This document shows, piece after piece, positions 23,801 through 29,046 of a stretch of DNA of 29,046 bases. The notes beneath the pieces were generated by a model that was given only the letters and a program-made list of their open reading frames with translations, was not told where the DNA came from and did not search any database. The stretch comes from Firmicutes bacterium AM55-24TS. GTDB lineage: Bacteria > Bacillota > Clostridia > UBA1381. The DNA is taken from assembly GCA_003460745.1 (NCBI GenBank), contig QTVU01000038.1, positions 1 through 29,046 of the forward strand, in the 5' to 3' direction. The stretch's first letter is position 1. Every line of letters starts with the position of its first letter. Position numbers and translations under genes: made by a program.

Positions 23801-26800
23801 CCGTTGTCATTATCACCTTGCTGAAAACCTGCTTTAAAAGAAACAACAAAATTTCCTCCAAGCTTTTTCGCAATATTTACCTCGGCTGTGCTGTCCGACA
23901 AACCGTCTTTTGTATATTTCATCTTGACAGCCGATGTTATGTCCTTGTCAAGCCAAAATTGATTCCAATATTTATCGGTATAAAATCTCAGCATTCCGTT
24001 GCTTTGTGATATTATATCATTATTTGAGTTTATATTACCTGTATTTCCGGATATGCTCCAGCCATCCGCGGTATTCTTTATATTTTCATATACTTCGTCA
24101 TTATCAAAATCTTCGTTGTAATACGTTCTGTCATACGGCTCTACATCGGCATAAACTATTCTGCGCACTGTATTGCCATCCTCGCTTACAACATCAGCAA
24201 CCATCATAATTCTGTATGCGTCCTCCGGAACAATCTTGTCTGTTATCGGAGTATATCCACTTTGATCCGTTGTGCGATATGCAAAACTTACCTCTGTTTT
24301 ATCATTATCGATTGTGCCGCCCGACGATGTTAATGTATAATCAAGAATGTCGCCCGGCCATATTTCATCTCTGTCCTCTATGGTATTCTTTATTTCTGCA
24401 TCTACGTTAAACTCAACGTCATCTGCCGCCGATACTACTTTGATGTCATCAAAATGCATACTTTGATACCAAGCTGCGGAATAAACCTCCATATATAAAT
24501 CTGTGATTATATTATCGGTAAGCGGTGTACTGCTCTCAATCCATTCACCATATTCATCGGTATTAAGCACTTGACCGTCAACACTTACTCTGTATTTGCT
24601 GTTAGTCATGTCAAAATTTACAGCAATTTCGTACCACTCTGTATTATTATTTACATTATTTATTGGATCCTTAAGCGTATATGACAAATTATCACCACTG
24701 CCGTCAGGATTTTTAACACCCGTTAATTTTAATTTATCAGTTATTCCGTTTTCATTATTCGAGCGTTCCGGCGTTTGTATTTGTACAATGACATTGCCGT
24801 TCTTATCTTTTATGCGTATTGAATTATACCCTGCTTGTTCGGGATTTGGTATGTCAAAATTGACCTTAAAGGACAACGTGATATCCTTTGAAAGCTTTTC
24901 ATTTATTTCATCTTCGGAAATACTTTTTTGTGCGGCTCCGGCTTTTGCCAGATTAACATTTACATATCCCGATGTCCACCACGAATTTCCGGCTGATAAT
25001 CTTAATGAATTTTCTCTGCCGCAGAATCCTCCTATCTGTGCAAAAGGAGCTGTATCTCCCCATGTGCCAAATGTCCAACCGTTTGAATTGCTTGTAATTG
25101 TTTCCGTTGTTGTACCTGTTGTATCAAAATCCTCATAGAACAATGTTTCTGCACCGTTCTCTTGCGTATCCGCACCGGATTCTATCTTATATAAATTGGC
25201 ACTGCGTGCCGCAATGCTGTTTGTTGTAAAGCTATCTCCCGAAATCGTTACGGAACTGTTGTCCCATAATTCAACTGCACTGTATTCTTCTGTCGGATTC
25301 AATCCTACATCTGCAAGGTTAAATTCCTTTGTTTTACTTGTGCTGTCAAAGTTAAACACCGCAACATATGTATAGCCGTTATCTTCCATGTAATATACAT
25401 TGTCGGGATCCTTCTTATCGTTCTCATAAGGTGTATTCCATGCGCTTGTTGCTTTTGTTGGACGGAATGCTTTGCCAATACGCACCACGTCATTAATACG
25501 CTCGTTCATAGCAACAGATTCAACGCCACTTTTTGCTTTATCGCTACTGAAATCATTACTCAGAAGCATTACGCCTCCTGCAATAACTCCCGATGTATAT
25601 TTACCACGCGCCGTATCAGTATCAAAACCCAGAAGAGTCGGCACATAGAATGAAATCTGGTCAGGATCGGTATATTCATAAAGGTTGCCGTCCTGCCACC
25701 ATCCGTACTGTAACGCATTAAGCATATATTTCGCCTTTTCAAGTGAATTTGATTTTTCTGTTCCTATATCGCAGCTCAGTCTTCTCGAATGTGCATACTG
25801 ACTTGGGAACAACGGTGCTATCGAGTAGTTCAAAAAGAATTTTTCGGGATCAATATATTTTGTGAACTCTTTGCAAAGTGCATTATATGCCTGCATACCC
25901 GTTGTAATGCTACTATCCGCATAATTTCCTTCAAGAGTACAAAAATTCAAAAAGTCAATCTTTAAATAGTCAAATCCTATACCGGTATAGGTCGACATAA
26001 AGTTCTTAACATCATTTTTGAAATGGTCTGAAGTCGGATCAATCGGTATTGAATTTTTAACTACACCGTATGTCGAATCAGTTTTTGCAAGTGCAACGGG
26101 GTTTCCGTATTCATCTGTTATCGCAGAATCTCTTACACCCCAACCTTGCATATCATTATCCCACAAAACATGTCTTGCGTTGTAAAGGCCAACTTTCAGT
26201 CCCTTGTTATGAGCATATTCTACATATTCTTTAAGTTCTGTGTATGGATCTTCCTTACTGTTGTCTATCAAATTATCATAATATGAATCTATATTTACCC
26301 ATGTTATTCCGTTTTCGTCACAGAATCCACCCGCATTAAGAGTTGCCATTTCATCGGATGCGTTTTTCATATTTTCGAGAGTCACCTTGTCCTGATGAGC
26401 ATTCCATGAACTGAAACCGAATATCGAGCCACTGCCCCAGCTGAGTTTGCCGTTATTTCGTTTATTTGCGTCACCATATGTTTCCATTCCGTCACGCCAA
26501 TCATCAAAATATCCTAAAAACATCTTTGGTGATGATACCTTTGTTCCCTTAATTGAGCCGTGTGGTTGAAAATCATATGTAAATTCCTTTGAATTTATAC
26601 CGGCAAATGCACCAAAAAAGTTAATATTCCCGTTATCTGCTGTTGCCCAGGTGCTTGTACCTGTTTTCCATGTATCATGATCCACCGAACCCGCAATTAC
26701 ACTGTTTCTTGAATTGTTATCAAAAATTGCCGTAACAAAATAGCTTGTATGTGCTCCGTTAAGTGTTTCAGGATTATAAGCCGTATATCCATCGTTCGAA

Positions 26801-27945
26801 AACGGAACGAAAAGCGCTCTTGCATCGGTTTTTGTTCCTATATCTACAACATTTTCTCCGGATGTACTTATAGGCGCCATAAAGTTCGTCGATATTTCAT
26901 TGTCCGAACCGAGTTCTACCTGAACAAGTGCATACGGCATATCTTTATACACATAAAACTTCTGATACATTGTCGGAAGATTTTCCGCTTGGTTTACAAC
27001 CGTATAAAGTGCGCCATGTCCGAAACCGTCATCCAAGACATCGTATGTAACATAACGATCGGTATAATCCGATGATTTTACAACGGTATTTATCATATTT
27101 CCGTCACCACTGTCATACGAATCTTCTACTTTAACTACAGATTCAAACCCGCTTACTTTAATGTCACTACCGTATTTATAGTCTGCCTTACCGGTGTTTA
27201 AATTATAATCAATGCTGAAAATGCCGTTTGTAAACGGTGGCTCCGTATTTATTCCGAGTAGATTGATATTCTCAGTGTTACTCTCCGAGTTGTTTTCCGC
27301 TTCCTTTAACTGAATTTTATCAATATCAGGAGCCTGACCGTATTGATTTTTAAATGTGATTTTATGCTCTCCTGCCGTAAGAGTAAGCTGTACCACAGCA
27401 GTATCGATTCTATCGCTTTCGTTGGTAACAGGGCAATATACAGTATCAACAAGAACATTATCAGCATATACTTCCAGTGCTCTGTAATCCGCACTGCTGT
27501 ACCATATACCAAGGTTATACGCCCCATCCTCATCGGCTTTGACAATAAAATCCGCACTACCGCTCTGTCCCAGACCGGTAATACCACTGCCGTCAGACGC
27601 CTTGTAAATGTCACGATGTGACGTATTATTTAACGTTGCCTTTGTGTCCTCCGTAATATTTGGCAATGTATATCCCTCTGTATCGACATCAAGATAATCT
27701 ACAGATATTCTGTAATCTGTTCCATCATCAGTTATACCCTTTGTGCTGTAAATCTTTACATCATTCCAACCGGCATTGAGTTTAAGCGTCATTTCCTGTG
27801 TCTGAACGCTATTGCTTGCCGTTGTCGTGAATTTTGTGTCGTTTCCTGTATCCCATGCATACCAATTTACTCTGACATAAAAATCGGAATCCTTTTTCGA
27901 TATATATCCAAGCTTTGCATTATATGTGCCGGCTTCCTCTGCCAT
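20893..27945 (-). CDS. Secreted clan GH-D-like glycosidase with LamG and FN3 modules, main part (frameshifted gene)
   Basis: This is 2350 residues of a protein of about 2427 that starts at 28175. Order: the end of a CBM35-like module (to about 80), a second CBM-like module (85-210), and a GH-D-like catalytic region (about 225-900). Two LamG-like modules (about 933-1173 and 1273-1503), a repeat-like domain with GYRNILVESLKVNG (1510-1580), seven fibronectin-III repeats (1580-2250) and a C-terminal domain (YVALYRNGVLVSVKSF) follow. In the catalytic part FGFSSW opens the barrel, YLKIDF gives the likely nucleophile Asp664, and HSRRLSCD the likely acid/base Asp726, spaced as in the cytoplasmic paralogue. 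It probably removes terminal alpha-galactose from an extracellular glycan. There is no SLH or LPXTG anchor; retention may rely on its modules. The ATG at 27945 is internal. Confidence 0.85.
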   Translation of the reverse strand: MAEEAGTYNAKLGYISKKDSDFYVRVNWYAWDTGNDTKFTTTASNSVQTQEMTLKLNAGWNDVKIYSTKGITDDGTDYRISVDYLDVDTEGYTLPNITEDTKATLNNTSHRDIYKASDGSGITGLGQSGSADFIVKADEDGAYNLGIWYSSADYRALEVYADNVLVDTVYCPVTNESDRIDTAVVQLTLTAGEHKITFKNQYGQAPDIDKIQLKEAENNSESNTENINLLGINTEPPFTNGIFSIDYNLNTGKADYKYGSDIKVSGFESVVKVEDSYDSGDGNMINTVVKSSDYTDRYVTYDVLDDGFGHGALYTVVNQAENLPTMYQKFYVYKDMPYALVQVELGSDNEISTNFMAPISTSGENVVDIGTKTDARALFVPFSNDGYTAYNPETLNGAHTSYFVTAIFDNNSRNSVIAGSVDHDTWKTGTSTWATADNGNINFFGAFAGINSKEFTYDFQPHGSIKGTKVSSPKMFLGYFDDWRDGMETYGDANKRNNGKLSWGSGSIFGFSSWNAHQDKVTLENMKNASDEMATLNAGGFCDENGITWVNIDSYYDNLIDNSKEDPYTELKEYVEYAHNKGLKVGLYNARHVLWDNDMQGWGVRDSAITDEYGNPVALAKTDSTYGVVKNSIPIDPTSDHFKNDVKNFMSTYTGIGFDYLKIDFLNFCTLEGNYADSSITTGMQAYNALCKEFTKYIDPEKFFLNYSIAPLFPSQYAHSRRLSCDIGTEKSNSLEKAKYMLNALQYGWWQDGNLYEYTDPDQISFYVPTLLGFDTDTARGKYTSGVIAGGVMLLSNDFSSDKAKSGVESVAMNERINDVVRIGKAFRPTKATSAWNTPYENDKKDPDNVYYMEDNGYTYVAVFNFDSTSKTKEFNLADVGLNPTEEYSAVELWDNSSVTISGDSFTTNSIAARSANLYKIESGADTQENGAETLFYEDFDTTGTTTETITSNSNGWTFGTWGDTAPFAQIGGFCGRENSLRLSAGNSWWTSGYVNVNLAKAGAAQKSISEDEINEKLSKDITLSFKVNFDIPNPEQAGYNSIRIKDKNGNVIVQIQTPERSNNENGITDKLKLTGVKNPDGSGDNLSYTLKDPINNVNNNTEWYEIAVNFDMTNSKYRVSVDGQVLNTDEYGEWIESSTPLTDNIITDLYMEVYSAAWYQSMHFDDIKVVSAADDVEFNVDAEIKNTIEDRDEIWPGDILDYTLTSSGGTIDNDKTEVSFAYRTTDQSGYTPITDKIVPEDAYRIMMVADVVSEDGNTVRRIVYADVEPYDRTYYNEDFDNDEVYENIKNTADGWSISGNTGNINSNNDIISQSNGMLRFYTDKYWNQFWLDKDITSAVKMKYTKDGLSDSTAEVNIAKKLGGNFVVSFKAGFQQGDNDNGNNNEYFIRLNGKSGNILTQIHAVSPNTDNGGVHTVYLSVDGTDYKIAEESNSDMNLRDYKFVVNEDGTGYKLYIDGTQFTDTSYGDGWILANMSELSKLSLGIFWTSWYQTIWFDDFKIEPIMYDIDTSQFVGGTVETIRSRQSTDTAEAGNRIFVKVTPNKGYRNILVESLKVNGTEIGENGMFIMPNETAVITGAFKENPKKLATPAGLTFINGKAEWNTVENADGYVLQLYKKSGEEYTAEGEPINIAKNTTEYEFSELSVGDYAYKVKAIGDGDNFSDSDEVQSEDYRQTKKLATPQIVLFENGKAKWNSVDNAQSYSVRVYKYDKAADVYTAVGETVQGITATEYDCNITEVGTYSVHVRAESSSEYYTQGDIACSENNGMTYKYMVNLAPPASASISGSGIAQWEAVENALGYDIQLYCKTEDGGEPLGKVYRVNADTTQYVFDFETDGKYYFTVKTVGDEYYIASEKTTESNVFEYIQKPPVNAPENLEISINNDGRTLNVSWGAVSDSEGYMIRLYKKTDNEESDDIMTDTKMINNAAQTECEFVLSAKGVYYVSIIALGNGQTSDKSKTVTSTDYEHNPVAQKLDVPESVTFNNGKAEWSMVEGAEGYRIQLYKNGKAEGAPEIVRDRLSLDFEFSGVGGYTYKITALGDGLYYSDSDEAESNEYVISAKLEMPVLLGFSDGKASWRAVANAQGYKIQLYKDGTAYGKVISVESDILNCDMMEYIDSKGVYTYTVTTIGDGKYYTDSDESAQSVGYNYEPGTDVVQLPAPSEIKFEKGIATWTSVAHAEKYELKLYRDNSLLKKVETELFTYDFTAYIKKDGKYYYTITSIGNGEKYTNSETVQSEVYNYKASDDNNDDKTEPEWGVKSFNLNKQTGNFNITVTAGKERYPDTKIYVALYRNGVLVSVKSFVPEFDSNSEYSGDGTMSLPSDMTNISAKAFIWHGEMVPITEAIQLSIK
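21210..23215 (-). repeat. Seven fibronectin type III repeats
   Basis: Seven units of about 90 residues each start with LxxPxxxxFxNGKAxW and continue through V-NAxGYxIQLYKxG and KxTALGDGxYYSDSDExxSExY. The landmarks W, GY and the GDG-YY turn recur in every unit. The best-conserved units are 1, 5, 6 and 7; unit 4 diverges (LNVSWGAVSDSEGY). FN3 arrays in bacterial glycosidases act as spacers that reach into insoluble substrate. Confidence 0.85.
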
Positions 27946-28175
27946 ATCTTAAATACAACCGTACCTATATCTGTGCTTTTTCCGCCTATGCGTTCAACTA
28001 CATAGCCGCCGGATGCAATGCTGTTTTGCACAACATCAGCCCATCCACCGGTATATTGACGTTCTGCTTCATAACGTGTCATACCGGTATCCGCAGAAAC
28101 CGGTATGACCGGAATTATTGATGTGCTCAATGCGACTGCAGCACATACTGATACCATCTTTTTATAAAAGCTCAT
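27867..28175 (-). CDS. Secreted GH-D-like glycosidase, N-terminal part: signal peptide and CBM35-like start
   Basis: The start is ATG 28175, with AGGAGGG 8 nt upstream; an in-frame ATG at 28265 lies upstream of the promoter and is rejected. MSFYKK, a hydrophobic stretch and VIPVSA form a signal peptide of about 27 residues. TRYEAERQYTGG then begins a CBM35/CBM6-like beta-sandwich, with GGYVVERIGG typical of those modules. The frame is lost after TVVFK. Adding one base near 27948 (plus strand CTT to CCTT) gives FKDMAEEAGTYNAKLGY, the normal continuation of such a module, in the next frame. The residues from there to the stop at 27867 are therefore spurious. Confidence 0.85.
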   Translation of the reverse strand: MSFYKKMVSVCAAVALSTSIIPVIPVSADTGMTRYEAERQYTGGWADVVQNSIASGGYVVERIGGKSTDIGTVVFKIWQRKPAHIMQSLDIYRKRIPIFMSE

Positions 28176-28215
28176 AATCAAATCCCTCCTAATGTTTATT
28201 TTATGATTTGATTTT

Positions 28216-28276
28216 ATTATATCATTGAGCTTTGTATATTCAATTGAGAAAAATTTAATGTGCATATGAATTTTTT
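28216..28276 (-). promoter_or_regulatory. Promoter of the secreted GH-D-like glycosidase with tandem AraC-type half-sites
   Basis: On the minus strand: half-site AAAAAATTC (28268-28276), 11 nt, box AAATTTTTC (28248-28256), 4 nt, -35 TTGAAT (28238-28243), 16 nt, -10 TATAAT (28216-28221). This is the strongest core promoter of the set and gives a leader of about 35 nt. Confidence 0.65.
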
Positions 28277-28343
28277 AATTAGTTTCCGTTATTGCTGATA
28301 TTTTAAGTATTTATAAAAAAATAAAATTTAGACAAAACAAAAA

Positions 28344-28368
28344 CCCTCGACATTTTACTGTTCGAGGG
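28344..28368 (-). terminator. Rho-independent terminator of the HipA-like gene
   Basis: CCCTCGA (28344-28350) pairs with TCGAGGG (28362-28368) around an 11-nt loop. On the minus strand TTTTTGTTTTG follows directly. It lies 4 nt after the HipA-like stop codon. Confidence 0.85.
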
Positions 28369-28371
28369 CTT

Positions 28372-29046
28372 TTATTTAAGCAACAATTCAACACGTTCTT
28401 GTATTACACGTTCAACTGTTTTTAATATTTTCTTGCTCCAATTATATCTTGGATGTTTTTTGAATTTGAAGTTTTGCAACTTATGCAGTTTTTGTTTTTG
28501 TGAATTTGTTATATAGTGTTTTGCAAACTCCATAAAATCCGAATATGTTGCAGGCGTACGGGTATTGACATATGCGGAAATATCATCAAGTTCATTTTCC
28601 ATTGCAAATCCCCATAATGACAATCCGTTATCAAATATCGGTGCATTGTCAATTACCGTATTCGTATGATTATCAACAAGAACACCGAAATTACCAAAGT
28701 GTCTGTCTGTATTACACACTACTGCGTCAAACACAAACATATCAATCAATTTATCAAAATGCTCATCACCCAACTTTTTATAATAGTCCGTAACTGCATT
28801 TATTCCGCCTTTTGACACCAATCTTGAAATCGGAACAAACTAAACATCTTTACTTGTAAAAAGTTCACATACCGAACACAATCGTCCATCATATTTTCTT
28901 AAATTATACTCAACCGCATATCAAATATTTTATTGGTATTGTTTTATATTCTCTACTATATCCTTATCAACAATCTAGTAATCCTTTGATAAATAATTAT
29001 AAATCGCTTTTATACAGTTCAATGAATCAATATCTGAAAATAAAAC
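28372..29046 (-). pseudogene. HipA-like kinase pseudogene, 5' end beyond the window
   Basis: The C-terminal 150 codons (28372-28821) are an intact HipA_C-type kinase segment. It has CNTDRHFGNFGVLVDN, holding the catalytic Asp and Asn motif, and APIFDNGLSL, equivalent to the metal-binding DFG. Continuing in the same frame toward the right edge, coding similarity goes on (YNLRKYDGRLCSVCELFTS), but four in-frame stops interrupt it: TAG at 28840-28842, TGA at 28921-28923, TAA at 28930-28932 and TAG at 28975-28977. No indel is needed to follow the frame to 29046. HipA proteins are Ser/Thr kinases, often toxins of HipBA modules, but stand-alone clostridial members have unknown roles. The mix of all three stop types argues for decay and against stop-codon recoding. 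Confidence 0.8.

Noticed and set aside
24596..25138. Plus-strand open frame of 180 codons
   Set aside because: It is antisense to a LamG-like module with clear homologues in this window and has no sign of translation signals.
1404..27950. Programmed ribosomal frameshifting as an explanation for the split genes
   Set aside because: The break points share no slippery heptamer or downstream structure, differ in sequence, and occur in unrelated genes; missing bases explain them more simply.
28175..28265. Longer N-terminus of the secreted glycosidase from ATG 28265
   Set aside because: The extra residues precede the signal peptide, and the -10 and -35 elements (28216-28243) lie inside the proposed extension.
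28840..28977. Stop-codon recoding in the HipA-like gene
   Set aside because: All three stop codons occur in its frame within about 140 nt, and the other long genes use TAA, TAG and TGA as normal ends, so no single reassignment fits.

Overview
The window is AT-rich DNA whose protein families point to a gut- or rumen-type Clostridia bacterium (Bacillota, near Oscillospiraceae or Lachnospiraceae). The signs are a membrane-bound sensor fused to an AraC helix-turn-helix, S-layer homology (SLH) anchors, very large secreted multidomain glycosidases, strong GGAGG-type ribosome binding sites, and a HipA-like kinase of the kind common in Clostridia. It reads as one accessory locus for taking apart a decorated glycan, not as core genome. 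No tRNA, rRNA, CRISPR array, insertion sequence or prophage gene is visible.

Layout, left to right. At 79-2393 (+) is the only plus-strand gene, a transmembrane sensor/AraC-type regulator. Back-to-back terminators (2396-2630) separate it from a long minus-strand block, described here in transcription order, from right to left. A HipA-like pseudogene lies at the right edge (28372-29046). Then come a secreted glycosidase of about 2427 residues with a clan GH-D-like catalytic domain, two N-terminal carbohydrate-binding modules and seven fibronectin-III repeats (28175-20893); a secreted fusion of about 2565 residues joining a GH95 domain, binding modules, a ricin-type lectin region and a SASA-type acetyl esterase (20695-12998); galactokinase (12928-11640); a cytoplasmic paralogue of the GH-D-like enzyme (11423-9588); an SLH protein of unknown role (9481-6842); and an SLH-anchored protein built of LamG-like modules (6819-2639).

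Inferred working model: extracellular enzymes remove alpha-galactosyl, alpha-L-fucosyl (or alpha-L-galactosyl) and O-acetyl groups; the intracellular GH-D enzyme finishes imported oligosaccharides; galactokinase passes galactose to the Leloir pathway. Fucosylated, acetylated plant glycans (xyloglucan or pectin side chains) or blood-group-B-like host glycans both fit. No transporter, mannanase or endoglucanase is present to decide.

Three things stand out. (1) A repeated operator, AAATTTTTC, sits exactly 4 nt upstream of the -35 at three clear promoters. Variants occur at galK and at the SLH pair, often with a second TTC half-site about 20 nt further upstream. It is a credible target for the AraC-type regulator. 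(2) A LamG-like module of about 200-240 residues occurs seven times in three different surface proteins. (3) Five of the seven intact-looking genes carry one-base frameshifts (six in total), and galK also has an in-frame stop. Because the surrounding frames are otherwise perfect, this looks more like indel error in the assembly than biology, although real decay cannot be excluded. The HipA-like gene, with four in-frame stops of all three types, looks truly dead.
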